From positions 1-53,610 of the forward strand of contig JAGVPT010000159.1 in the NCBI GenBank assembly GCA_020052095.1: a DNA stretch of 53,610 nucleotides. Direction: 5' to 3'. Made by a program: the position numbers and the translations under genes. The DNA is from Bacteroidota bacterium. GTDB lineage: Bacteria; Bacteroidota; Ignavibacteria; UBA10030; UBA8401. Each line of letters starts with the position of its first letter. The first letter of the stretch is position 1. Under the pieces are notes generated by a model. That model was not told where the DNA came from. It did no database searches and saw only the letters and a program-made list of their open reading frames with translations. Positions 41,517-49,621 of the stretch are shown here, in pieces.

Positions 41517-41927
41517 AAAGTAACCAAAGAAATCTTATCGAAATCGTAACGCACGGATTCAATCCCATCCGCACTTGCTGACAATTTCGGTGCGCCAAGA
41601 GGGATGAGGCCTTGTCCATTGAACCGAAGCACCGAAATTGAAACCCTCCGATTGAATCCTTCCCCCCCCCGCGCACCCAACGATTTCGACGCGACCGGAA
41701 CGATGCTGCGTTGATGAACTCGGAATCGGCGGCATGTGCGAGGGGGCGATGCGTGCGTTAAGAAAACGGCTGGCCTGAGAGGTGGCGTGTGTGAGTCGTT
41801 TTCTTCGGCAAGTGCGCGGCGAAGCATCGCAAGGGTTTCGATTCCGAAAAGCTCTCATTGCTTCTTTCTCTGGCATCAGAGAAAGAAGGGAGTGGATAAG
41901 TTGTACCAAAATTAAAGACTACCAGCA

Positions 41928-41944
41928 GTGATGCCATGACTGGC
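41928..41944. repeat. Single end of the 82-nt element
   Basis: AGTGATGCCATGACT matches one terminal repeat of the 82-nt family. No partner end is found within 150 nt on either side, so this is a solo or truncated end, just beyond the stop of the FlgT/CsgG-like gene. Confidence 0.6.
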
Positions 41945-41962
41945 CAAGACATCGCTTTTCAG

Positions 41963-43024
41963 TTACCGAACAATCAGTACCCGTACTTTGCTCCGCACTT
42001 TGATCGCGCCTTTGCCTTTGAGAATTGTTGCCATGGAGAGGTGCGTGCCGCGGACTTCTATGATCTGAACCTCTCCGACTCGGGCATCCTTCGTTCCAAG
42101 CGCCTCTTTTGTGGTGGGATCAAGGATAGGCTCTCCCTCCACGAACACCGTTAGGACATCACCCACCTGCACGCTTTCGTCCGAGCCGATGTTGAGAAAC
42201 ACCTGGTCAGAGTCGACGAGGACTATTTCTCCCCGCACAATCCGCCGAGTCAAACGAGTTGCGGTGTCTGCACCGGTCGAATCGATTTGGAGGGTTGATG
42301 ATACGACAGCGGCCTTTGTCTTCAATGCCGGTATAGCCTTTTCAAGTTTTCCAGCGAAGTCTTCCGCGCACTTCAGCATTGCCTCGCCGATAATTGTCTT
42401 ATTGAATTGATCGCCTCCAAAGTAGAGGTCATCGAGAGAAAAAAATTGATTCGTCCTTTCCGTTTGCTTGCCAAACAACGTGATGCCAAGCCCCTTATCT
42501 TTGACCACGCCTGACGCATCGCCTTCGTAGAGAGGAGAGATCTCCTTATTAGCGCGGAGTTCTGCGGCGTCGTAGATTGAAAACTGCAACTGGACTTCGC
42601 CGGCGAATGCCTCGTACCCCGCGAGTGTCTGTTCTGCCACGAGAAATCGTGAGACAGAGAATGTTTCCACCGAGCCAAGAATGATGTACCGTAAGTGGAA
42701 TTCTTCTGAATACAACTGAAGCGACTGTGCTGATCTCCGGTTTCTCCCATTAATGTGCTCTGCTGTATCAAAATATGCGACGGTAATCGGGCTGACAACG
42801 CCCGTCTGAAATCTAAGTCTGCAGTACGACGCCATGTAGCGCGGGATATCGTATCCCAACTTCCATTTGCCGCCAAATCCTGAATTATCTTCAATGGGTG
42901 TGAAGAGGAGCAGCGTGTCGGAACCAGCGAAATAGATTGATCTATTAGGTTCCTGCGCGAACGCGACGGGAGGGAAAAATCGAATAATGCACACAAAGAG
43001 GACAGCACACTTCAGTCTACTCAT
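41963..43024 (-). CDS. Exported FlgT/CsgG-like protein
   Basis: A 353-residue exported protein (signal LKCAVLFVCIIRFFPPVAFAQ). The first 230 residues have an alternating alpha/beta pattern compatible with CsgG- or FlgT-middle-like domains (FSVSRFLVAEQTLAGYEAF, GEVQLQFSIYDA). The last 90 (GEIVLVDSDQVFLNIGSDES, VQVGDVLTVFVEGEPILDP, VGEVQIIEVRGTHLSMATI) resemble the C-terminal beta-rich domain of FlgT. These are pattern-based assignments. The ATG at 43024 overlaps the stop of the NamZ gene by eight bases, so the pair is translationally coupled, which points to a shared envelope role. Confidence 0.7.
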   Translation of the reverse strand: MSRLKCAVLFVCIIRFFPPVAFAQEPNRSIYFAGSDTLLLFTPIEDNSGFGGKWKLGYDIPRYMASYCRLRFQTGVVSPITVAYFDTAEHINGRNRRSAQSLQLYSEEFHLRYIILGSVETFSVSRFLVAEQTLAGYEAFAGEVQLQFSIYDAAELRANKEISPLYEGDASGVVKDKGLGITLFGKQTERTNQFFSLDDLYFGGDQFNKTIIGEAMLKCAEDFAGKLEKAIPALKTKAAVVSSTLQIDSTGADTATRLTRRIVRGEIVLVDSDQVFLNIGSDESVQVGDVLTVFVEGEPILDPTTKEALGTKDARVGEVQIIEVRGTHLSMATILKGKGAIKVRSKVRVLIVR

Positions 43025-44270
43025 ACAGCAGATACTTCTTTCGGACCAATCTAAATGATTCGATATCTTTATTCCAATGTGAAACAATTTCTTCGACCGG
43101 AGCCTTCTTTTCGAGAGCCAAACGGACTGCGTTTGTGCCCATTACCTTATCGAACATTTGAATTCGTGACGAATCGGATAATGCGAAAATGCTTTTCGCG
43201 GGGTACAACTCGTTTATCACCTCAATGATGTGGAGTTGGAGATTGACAAGATTTACCTTCTCGCGGTCGAGAATGTAAATCTGCACTCCGTTCACTTGTT
43301 TCCCCTGCATCGCCGCATAGAAGGGTTTGTAGATGATCGGACGGAAGTAGACGCCCGCAATTTTCTTGGCGTTCAGTGATTGGGCAAAACGCGAAGCATC
43401 GATCCATGGAGTGCCGACAAGTTGAAACGGCAATGTGTATCCGACGCCAATACTCACAGCATCAAGCTCACCGAGAATTCCCGTTCCAGCATAAAACAAC
43501 GCCGTCGCAGCGTTCGGGATATGAGGCGACGGGGGAACCCACTCCAATCCGGTCTCTTCCCACCACATCGAACGATTCCATCCTATTATCTTGATAACAG
43601 TGAGCCTGCATGCCACGCCGCCTTTGAGCCACCCTTCGACGTTCAACAACGTCGCCAGCTCGCCGCACGTCATTCCGTAGACATATGGGATCGGGAACAT
43701 GCCGACAAATGATTTGTATTTTACGTCGAGAATATTCCCCTCGATCTTGTTTCCAGTGAGAGGATTCGGCCTGTCGAGCACGACAAAATCGATATTGTTC
43801 TCGGCGGCGGCTTCCATGGCAACCGCCATTGTGTTGATGTAGGTATACGATCGCGAGCCGATATCCTGGATGTCGTATACCAGAACATCAACCCCTTTGA
43901 GCATTTCGGGAGTCGGCTTGGTAGTTTTTCCGTAGAGCGAGTACACCGGAATCCCCGTTGCCGAATCGGTGTACGAATCAACCCGTTCTCCGGCTGCCAC
44001 ATCCCCACGGACACCGTGTTCCGGGCCATAGAGGGCAACGAGCTTGAGCTCCTTCGCTCGCGCAAAGATATCGACTGTGGAAACGAGAGTGTTAGAAACT
44101 CCGGTCGGATTGGTGATCAGGCCAACGCGTCTGCCGATGAGCGGAGAGAAGTTGTTTTCGACGAGAACATCAATGCCGGTTTTAATGACGGGCTTAGGCC
44201 GCGGTTGAGGTTGTGCGTGGAGAGTGACAGCTAATGCAAAAGTCAAAATTAGAAATGATAAATTCTTCAC
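43017..44270 (-). CDS. NamZ-type exo-beta-N-acetylmuramidase (DUF1343)
   Basis: A 417-residue exported glycosidase of the DUF1343/NamZ family (GH171). These enzymes remove N-acetylmuramic acid from the ends of peptidoglycan fragments and serve cell-wall recycling or use. The signal peptide is LSFLILTFALAVTLHAQ. Family landmarks are RRVGLITNPTGV, LVALYGPEHGVRG, VYSLYGKTTKPTPEML, LVYDIQDIGSRSYTYI, LDRPNPLTG and WVPPSPHIPN. The Glu-His in GPEHG is part of the proposed active site. Heptamers lie both upstream and beyond the end of the preceding gene. No MurNAc uptake genes are near. Confidence 0.93.
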   Translation of the reverse strand: MKNLSFLILTFALAVTLHAQPQPRPKPVIKTGIDVLVENNFSPLIGRRVGLITNPTGVSNTLVSTVDIFARAKELKLVALYGPEHGVRGDVAAGERVDSYTDSATGIPVYSLYGKTTKPTPEMLKGVDVLVYDIQDIGSRSYTYINTMAVAMEAAAENNIDFVVLDRPNPLTGNKIEGNILDVKYKSFVGMFPIPYVYGMTCGELATLLNVEGWLKGGVACRLTVIKIIGWNRSMWWEETGLEWVPPSPHIPNAATALFYAGTGILGELDAVSIGVGYTLPFQLVGTPWIDASRFAQSLNAKKIAGVYFRPIIYKPFYAAMQGKQVNGVQIYILDREKVNLVNLQLHIIEVINELYPAKSIFALSDSSRIQMFDKVMGTNAVRLALEKKAPVEEIVSHWNKDIESFRLVRKKYLLYE

Positions 44271-44312
44271 AGTCTTCTTCGGTTTGGTCTAACAATAAGG
44301 TTGTCTCTCTTT

Positions 44313-44375
44313 TCATAATTCTTATTTCATAATTCCTAATTCATCCCTCATCCCTTATCCCTCTTCCCTTCGATC
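44313..44375. repeat. Heptamer array between gdh and namZ
   Basis: TCATAAT, TCTTATT, TCATAAT, TCCTAAT, TCATCCC, TCATCCC, TTATCCC, TCTTCCC and TTCGATC, nine units in phase. The array ends at the stop codon of the glutamate dehydrogenase gene. Confidence 0.85.
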
Positions 44376-45826
44376 TAGATCCCCCGCAGTTTCGTCGCCT
44401 TGGCCACGCGGTCGACAGCGAGGATGAATGCGCCGATCCGTATCGAGACATTATATTTCTCGGTAGTCTTCATAACTTCAGCGTAACTCGTCGTCATTAT
44501 TTTTTCAAGTTCGGCGACGACGCGCTGGTAATCCCACCGGAATTGTTGAAGATTCTGCGCCCATTCGAAGTAGCTTACGGTGACGCCGCCGGCATTCGCG
44601 TAAATATCGGGGATGACTGGAATTTTCCTCGCTGCGAAGATATCGTCCGCTTCGTAGGTGGTGGGTCCGTTGGCGGCCTCCACGATGAGTTTCGCCTTCA
44701 CGCGGTCGGCGTTGCGAGCGTGCAATTGACCCCCCATCGCGGCAGGAATAAGGACGTCGCACTTCAATTCCAACAATTCTGCATTTGTGATTTTCGCAGC
44801 CCCCTTTAGTCCAACAACGGAACCGGTCTCGAGAACATGTTCCATTGCATCTTTATAGCGGATGCCGCGCGGATTGTACACTCCCCCTTTTACATCGCTG
44901 ACACCGACAACCTTCACACCAAATTCATCTTCCAGAATTCTTGCAGCATGGGCGCCGACATTTCCGAATCCCTGAATTGCCACCGCGGTTTTCCTCAGAT
45001 CAAACTTGAATGATTTCGACGCTTCGCGCAAGGCAATGCACACTCCTCGTCCGGTCGCCTCCTCCCGCCCAGCAGAGCCTCCCAGCTCGAGAGGCTTACC
45101 CGTGACAACCGCGGGCGTATGACCATGACGCCTGCTGTATTGATCCATCATCCACGACATCACTTGTGCATTGGTGTTGACATCGGGTGCGGGAATATCT
45201 TCGGACGGTCCGATCACGCAATCAATCTTTTGCGTGAAAATGCGTGTGAGGCGTTCAAGCTCTCCGAGCGACAATTGTTTCGGGTCGACAGCGATGCCCC
45301 CTTTTGCACCGCCGAACGGGATATCGACGATCGCCGTCTTCCACGTCATCAACGACGCGAGGGCTCTCACTTCATCGAGGTCGACATCCGGATGATACCG
45401 AATGCCACCTTTAGTCGGACCGCGAGCATTATTATGCTGTACGCGATACCCGATGAACGTGTTAAGTTTCCCGTCGTCCATGATGATCGGAAGCTCTACG
45501 CGCAATTCACGGTCGGGAGTCTTGATAAGCTGCTTTATTTCTTCGCTCAATTGGAGCTTTGCCGCTGCGATGTCAAAATTGTGCAGCACAACATCATACG
45601 AACTGATATTTTTCGCGGGCTGACTGGGCTGGCGGACAGGCAGTGCAACGGATTGCGGGGTGCCGCCTCGCCGGTTCTTTTTTGGTGAGGATTTCTTGCG
45701 CACGTTTTTCTTGTGTGCCGGTTTCTTGTGCACCAGTTTCTTGCGAATTGGCCTTGATTTTTTCCGAAGGGCTGTGCGCTTCTTTTTATGAACGCTCTTC
45801 TTATTTTTCTTCTTGCGTGCCATCAT
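44375..45826 (-). CDS. Glutamate dehydrogenase with lysine-rich N-terminal tail
   Basis: Interconverts glutamate and 2-oxoglutarate/ammonia (Glu/Leu/Phe/Val dehydrogenase family). The catalytic body (from about residue 75) is complete: HNNARGPTKGGIRYH, the active-site Lys in PFGGAKGGI, PSEDIPAPDVNT, and the coenzyme motif GFGNVGAHAA. Ahead of it is an unusual tail of about 60 residues. In the first 53 there are 20 Lys and 8 Arg, with five consecutive pentads of the form [R/H/P]KKxx (RKKLV, HKKPA, HKKNV, RKKSS, PKKNR), much like histone H1 tails. AAAGGAG lies directly before the first ATG, so the tail is translated. Its role is unknown; nucleic-acid or membrane binding is possible. Confidence 0.93.
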   Translation of the reverse strand: MMARKKKNKKSVHKKKRTALRKKSRPIRKKLVHKKPAHKKNVRKKSSPKKNRRGGTPQSVALPVRQPSQPAKNISSYDVVLHNFDIAAAKLQLSEEIKQLIKTPDRELRVELPIIMDDGKLNTFIGYRVQHNNARGPTKGGIRYHPDVDLDEVRALASLMTWKTAIVDIPFGGAKGGIAVDPKQLSLGELERLTRIFTQKIDCVIGPSEDIPAPDVNTNAQVMSWMMDQYSRRHGHTPAVVTGKPLELGGSAGREEATGRGVCIALREASKSFKFDLRKTAVAIQGFGNVGAHAARILEDEFGVKVVGVSDVKGGVYNPRGIRYKDAMEHVLETGSVVGLKGAAKITNAELLELKCDVLIPAAMGGQLHARNADRVKAKLIVEAANGPTTYEADDIFAARKIPVIPDIYANAGGVTVSYFEWAQNLQQFRWDYQRVVAELEKIMTTSYAEVMKTTEKYNVSIRIGAFILAVDRVAKATKLRGI

Positions 45827-45932
45827 GAACTCCTTTCACATCCTCGTACGCGATTTCCTTTGATCATGTTCGTACATTGCCCGTGCAATGAATTCATTTT
45901 CTATCCTCTACGGGTTTGTTGTAGGGGGCGTT

Positions 45933-45960
45933 GTGGGGGCGTTCAATTGAACGCCCCCAC
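45933..45960. repeat. 28-nt perfect palindrome
   Basis: GTGGGGGCGTTCAA is followed immediately by its reverse complement TTGAACGCCCCCAC, with no loop. It sits between the helical-protein gene and gdh. A related GTAGGGGGCG word lies just to its left at about 45921. It is probably a member of a dispersed palindrome family. Confidence 0.75.
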
Positions 45961-45968
45961 GGTTGTCA

Positions 45969-46394
45969 TCATTGAGCCGTCGAACGATGGTCAATGTTCC
46001 AGTTTTTCAGCCAGCTGATATCGTGTAACAATTGCATGAGACGGTCCATAGCTTCAGGCGTCATTCTGAAATACCCTGTTGTAAACCGTCGCTTTACATC
46101 GTCGGGTGCTTCTTTAACGAGCAGGCGGACAAAGGTCAACGCTTTCTCCAGGTTCTCTGCGAACTCGTGATCAAGTTTCTCATATCCCTCTCCGTTCTTG
46201 CCGATGCGCTTCATGACTGCGGAGGTATTGACAAGGAACTTGGCGATGAATGTCAAATCGTCGAGCACTAGGTCGTGGCGATGAAGTCTTGAGAGTTCAA
46301 TCAGCGAGGCAAGGTCATCGGGGTGATGAAGTTTCTCCCGGGAAAAATTCTGAAGCGAGGAGACGAGCAACGTGGTTTCCTGACTGATAACCAT
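45969..46394 (-). CDS. Helical protein of unknown function
   Basis: A 141-residue cytoplasmic protein predicted to be almost entirely helical (SREKLHHPDDLASLIELSRL, ENLEKALTFVRLLVKEAPD, TPEAMDRLMQLLHDISWLK). No family, signal or membrane segment is recognised. It lies in the same orientation as its neighbours but is separated from them by repeats on both sides: a heptamer hairpin upstream (46463-46587) and a 28-nt palindrome downstream. Codon use looks like that of surrounding genes, which supports it as real. Confidence 0.65.
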   Translation of the reverse strand: MVISQETTLLVSSLQNFSREKLHHPDDLASLIELSRLHRHDLVLDDLTFIAKFLVNTSAVMKRIGKNGEGYEKLDHEFAENLEKALTFVRLLVKEAPDDVKRRFTTGYFRMTPEAMDRLMQLLHDISWLKNWNIDHRSTAQ

Positions 46395-46462
46395 CTACAA
46401 TTTGCGAAAGTGATTTTTGGTCGGATTCAATATAGAGCATCTTCAAAAGAGAATCAATAAGA

Positions 46463-46587
46463 AATGAGCAATGATCAATCACCAATGATCAATGATGAAT
46501 GATCGATGGAAAACACTGGTATTTGTATCATAAATCATGGTTTTTCATTACTCATTGCTCATTGGTGATTGATCATTGCGCATCATT
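46463..46587. repeat. Inverted heptamer arms with matching irregular units
   Basis: Left units AATGAGC, AATGATC, AATCACC, AATGATC, AATGATG and AATGATC face right units CATTACT, CATTGCT, CATTGGT, GATTGAT, CATTGCG. Bases 46468-46488 are a perfect 21-nt complement of 46559-46579, including the odd AATCACC/GGTGATT unit. The loop is about 70 nt. Confidence 0.85.
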
Positions 46588-47645
46588 TATTTCCCGATCA
46601 GGCGCAACGACGCAGTGTACACTTCATCAATACCGATATCGTTCATGCATTTGAAATGGCCTTTCGGGCATTCCGCCCGGCCGATGTGCGAACAGGGGCG
46701 GCACGTGAGGGAATTATTCTCGATAAGTACGGATTCCGTCCCGTACGGGGCGAATCCAAATTCTTTAACCGTCGATCCAAAGATGGCGACCACCTTCCGC
46801 TGTCGGGCGCAGGCCACGTGCATCAGGCCGCTGTCATTAGTGAGGACAATATCGCAGAACTCCATTGCGGCGGCCACTTCCAGCAACGAAAACTCTCCGG
46901 AGAGATCTGTCACTGCATTTTCAGAAACTCGCATTTCTATCTCGGACGCGATCGCGGAGCAGTCGCTTTTATCGGCCGCGCCGCCAAACAGCAGCACTTT
47001 CGCATGCATTTCTTTCGCGAAACGCGCACTCACAGCGGAAAATTTTTCTTTCTGCCAGCGCTTCGTAAAATGTTTTGCCCCGGGACAAACGCCGATCACT
47101 TTATTGAATTCGCTGAGCCGCAGCTTCGCGATTTTTCCCGAAACAGCAAACTGAATTTCATCGGGGATGAAGAGTTCCAGCCCTTTGCCATCGTCCGTAA
47201 TCCCGAATTCGCCAAGCGTCTCGATGTAGCGATCTGCGATGGGGACGTTTCCGGCATAAATGTTGCGTTTCAAATGCACAAGCTGCCATCGCTCATAGAG
47301 CCGCTTGTTGACAGTGACGACCTCCTTCGTGTTGCAGAAATTGCGCAAGTAAATCGTCCTCAGATTGTTGTGGATATCAACAACAAGGTCGTACTCCTCC
47401 GCGCGAAGAGTGTCCCGGAGCTCCTGAAGGCCGCGAAACCCGCGCGCATCATCGAACTCGTGAATGACCGAGAGATGATGGTTGAATTTCACGAGGTCCG
47501 CGTATTCCTGCTTCACTACGAAATCGATCCTGGCTTTGGGACCCGCAGAGGCGCGCATCGCTCGAAGAAGCGGCGATGAAAGAACGATGTCGCCGATGGA
47601 ACTTAATCGAAAGACAACTGTTTTAGTAGGTAATGATCGTTTCAT
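46587..47645 (-). CDS. Glycosyltransferase family 9 (heptosyltransferase)
   Basis: Probable LPS heptosyltransferase of 352 residues. The N-terminal GT-B domain begins KTVVFRLSSIGDIVLSSPLL, the family's Gly-Asp acceptor motif. The C-terminal half has VIGVCPGAKHFTKRWQKEKF and the donor-site region DIVLTNDSGLMHVACARQRKVVAIFGST. A Cys-rich tail (CRPCSHIGRAECPKGHFKCM) is shared by many WaaF-like proteins of FCB bacteria. Inferred to add heptose to lipid A core. The ATG at 47645 (MKRSLPTKT) is chosen over an upstream non-ATG start. A 460-nt repeat-containing gap separates it from the divergent MoxR gene. Confidence 0.92.
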   Translation of the reverse strand: MKRSLPTKTVVFRLSSIGDIVLSSPLLRAMRASAGPKARIDFVVKQEYADLVKFNHHLSVIHEFDDARGFRGLQELRDTLRAEEYDLVVDIHNNLRTIYLRNFCNTKEVVTVNKRLYERWQLVHLKRNIYAGNVPIADRYIETLGEFGITDDGKGLELFIPDEIQFAVSGKIAKLRLSEFNKVIGVCPGAKHFTKRWQKEKFSAVSARFAKEMHAKVLLFGGAADKSDCSAIASEIEMRVSENAVTDLSGEFSLLEVAAAMEFCDIVLTNDSGLMHVACARQRKVVAIFGSTVKEFGFAPYGTESVLIENNSLTCRPCSHIGRAECPKGHFKCMNDIGIDEVYTASLRLIGK

Positions 47646-47747
47646 ACCAAAGTTCTTGTGAGCGTGGTTCAAAATAGCGTTTTGATTTTCTACTTGCAAC
47701 GTAAATTGGTAGTCGGGTCTTCTGATTCTTATGTCATTGATTAGCCA

Positions 47748-47829
47748 AGTGATGCCATGACTTTCTCAATTTGATACGCGAGAATTCAGAGAATGGCACA
47801 ACCAAAACAGTAGAAGTCATGGCATCACT
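47748..47829. repeat. 82-nt inverted-repeat element, full copy 2
   Basis: It has the same 16-bp perfect ends (AGTGATGCCATGACTT and AAGTCATGGCATCACT) and the same 82-nt length as copy 1 at 35532-35613. The interior aligns with that of copy 1 throughout, with scattered substitutions, e.g. TTTCT-ATTT and CGA-AATT words in the same places. Confidence 0.88.
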
Positions 47830-47879
47830 ATACATCTCATGGTAGCGACTCGTTGGCGGCTTCCGTATGCTCCTTAAGC

Positions 47880-47982
47880 ACCACCCCTTAATCCCCTCCT
47901 CATCGAGGAGGGGAATGCCCGGCCTGTCCGCTCGACGAGTCGAGTCTTCGACCGTTTTTTTGGCGGAAGGGCCAGGGGTGGT
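47880..47982. repeat. ACCACCCC inverted-repeat element with internal hairpin
   Basis: The outer arms ACCACCCC (47880-47887) and GGGGTGGT (47975-47982) enclose a perfect hairpin TCCCCTCCT-catcg-AGGAGGGGA (47892-47914). It has no coding capacity. It resembles palindromic intergenic elements known, from memory, in other environmental bacteria. Confidence 0.65.
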
Positions 47983-48105
47983 CGCAAACATTTCCGGGAG
48001 TGTTTCACTTTTCTTGGCAGACCAACCCACTACTCTTAAATTGATTTTCCCGCATCCACACACTATATTGTTCTGCCATCAATCCAATAAGGAGTTGTAA
48101 AGAAT

Positions 48106-49617
48106 ATGTCCCGTCCCTCGACGCTCGGCGAGTTGAGAAATAGTGGCTATAAGGTTCTTCCTGTCAAAGAAGAGATCAGAAACAATCTGATAAATAAAAT
48201 ACAAAACGGCGAGCAGCTCTTTCCGGGAATCATCGGTTACGAAAAAACCGTTGTCCCGGCCCTGATCAATGCTATCCTGGCAAAACACGATATTATCTTG
48301 CTTGGACTTCGCGGACAGGCAAAATCGCGCCTCGTGCGCCAGATCCCATCCCTTCTCGATGAATATATACCGATCATCAAGGGAAGCGAGATCAACGACA
48401 ATCCATTTGCTCCCGTCAGCAAATTCGGGGCCGATCTGATCAAGCAATATGGCGATGCGACCGAGATCGAGTGGATTCAGCGCGACTCGCGTTTCAGCGA
48501 AAAACTCGCGACGCCTGATGTCACGATCGCCGACCTCATCGGAGACATCGACCCGATCAAAGCGGCAACACAACGGCTCCACTACTCGCACGAGGGGGCG
48601 ATCCATTTCGGATTGATACCCAGGAGCAACCGTGGAATTTTCGCGATCAACGAATTGCCCGACCTCCAGCCGCGCATCCAGGTCGGCCTCTTCAATATTT
48701 TGGAAGAGAAGGATATTCAGATACGCGGATTTAACATTCGCATCCCGCTCGACGTCATGATCATCTTCACGGCAAACCCGGAAGACTACACAAACCGCGG
48801 GAACATCATCACTCCATTAAAGGACAGAATCGATTCGCAAATTCTGACACACTATCCGCGGTCGCTTGAAGATGCCATTGCGATTACGGAACAAGAAGCG
48901 TGGGTCCGGCGCAATGGATTGGATGCACACGTGCCTTACTATTTCAAAGAAATAATCGAGCACATTGCATTCGAGGCGCGCAAGAGCGAATTTGTCGATC
49001 AGAAATCGGGCGTGAGCGCACGACTCACGATCGCCGCGATGGAAAATCTCGTGAGTAATGCCGAAAGGCGCTCGATCATATTGAATGAGAAGTGCGTGGT
49101 ACCTCGAATTTGCGATCTGCCGCATGTCCTTCCCGGATTAACGGGAAAACTCGAGCTCGTTTTCGAAGGCGAACAGGAAGGATCGATCAAAGTAAGCCGC
49201 GCGCTTATTGGTAAGGCAGTGCGCACTGTATTCAAGAAATATTTCCCGGATCCCCTGCAAAAGCGGCAGAGAACCCAGCAGCAAACCCACGACGACCCGG
49301 AGTACGGAAAAATTCTCAGCTGGTTCGAATCGGGAAACACGCTGGAAGTGGCCGACGATATGCCCCTCGCTGCATACTTGACTGAGCTCGAACGTGTGAA
49401 AGGATTACGTGACCTGACGAAACGCCACTTGAAAATTGACGAAAACAGCAAGTACGAGCTGGCCTCCGCTATGGAGTTTGTACTGGATGGACTGCATCAG
49501 AATTCCAAAATTGCTAAAGACGAAGTTGAACACGTCACGACGTACAAAGATATGGTAGGAAGCATCTTTACCGGACGAGGCGCTGCGGAGGACTATGAGT
49601 TGGAGAGTGATAGGTAG
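48106..49617 (+). CDS. MoxR/BchI-type AAA ATPase
   Basis: A 503-residue AAA+ ATPase related to the magnesium-chelatase I subunit and MoxR chaperones. Walker A is GLRGQAKS (67-74), with Ala where GxxGxGKS has Gly. The Walker B-like GIFAINELPDL has Asn-Glu at the Asp-Glu position. The sensor region VMIIFTANPEDYTNRGNII follows. A helical C-terminal 130 residues have no recognised domain. These ATPases remodel metal enzymes or other targets together with a VWA protein, and such a partner is next at 49789. No chlorophyll, cobalamin or siroheme genes are near, so chelatase function is unlikely. The target is unknown. Confidence 0.88.
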   Translation: MSRPSTLGELRNSGYKVLPVKEEIRNNLINKIQNGEQLFPGIIGYEKTVVPALINAILAKHDIILLGLRGQAKSRLVRQIPSLLDEYIPIIKGSEINDNPFAPVSKFGADLIKQYGDATEIEWIQRDSRFSEKLATPDVTIADLIGDIDPIKAATQRLHYSHEGAIHFGLIPRSNRGIFAINELPDLQPRIQVGLFNILEEKDIQIRGFNIRIPLDVMIIFTANPEDYTNRGNIITPLKDRIDSQILTHYPRSLEDAIAITEQEAWVRRNGLDAHVPYYFKEIIEHIAFEARKSEFVDQKSGVSARLTIAAMENLVSNAERRSIILNEKCVVPRICDLPHVLPGLTGKLELVFEGEQEGSIKVSRALIGKAVRTVFKKYFPDPLQKRQRTQQQTHDDPEYGKILSWFESGNTLEVADDMPLAAYLTELERVKGLRDLTKRHLKIDENSKYELASAMEFVLDGLHQNSKIAKDEVEHVTTYKDMVGSIFTGRGAAEDYELESDR

Positions 49618-49621
49618 CGCC

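Larger units (their letters stand above)
41364..41962. other. 599-nt gene-free, highly structured gap
   Basis: It contains many perfect inverted repeats: CCCAAAGAG/CTCTTTGGG (41403-41427), GTTACTTT/AAAGTAAC (41474-41524), GGATTCAATC/GATTGAATCC (41555-41659), CAATTTCGGTGC/GCACCGAAATTG (41582-41640), AAGAAAACG/CGTTTTCTT (41760-41805) and CTTCTTTCTCTG/CAGAGAAAGAAG (41861-41888). An open frame at 41414-41827 (minus) has low-complexity, Arg/Ser-rich composition and is not accepted as a gene. A half copy of the 82-nt element closes the gap at 41928. Confidence 0.65.
47646..48105. other. 460-nt divergent gap with two inverted-repeat elements
   Basis: There is no gene. It contains the second full 82-nt element (47748-47829) and an ACCACCCC...GGGGTGGT element (47880-47982). 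The last 120 nt are plain and should hold the promoter of the AAA ATPase gene; AAGGAG lies 11 nt before that ATG. Confidence 0.65.

Noticed and set aside
41414-41827. Minus-strand open frame of 137 codons in the structured gap
   Set aside because: Arg/Ser/Pro-rich translation, no start signal, and it runs through several perfect inverted repeats. It is more likely a by-product of the repeat element.
46569-47579. Long plus-strand open frame of 336 codons opposite the heptosyltransferase
   Set aside because: It lies antisense to a gene with clear family motifs, and its translation (Arg/His-rich, no motif) looks like a shadow of that coding strand.
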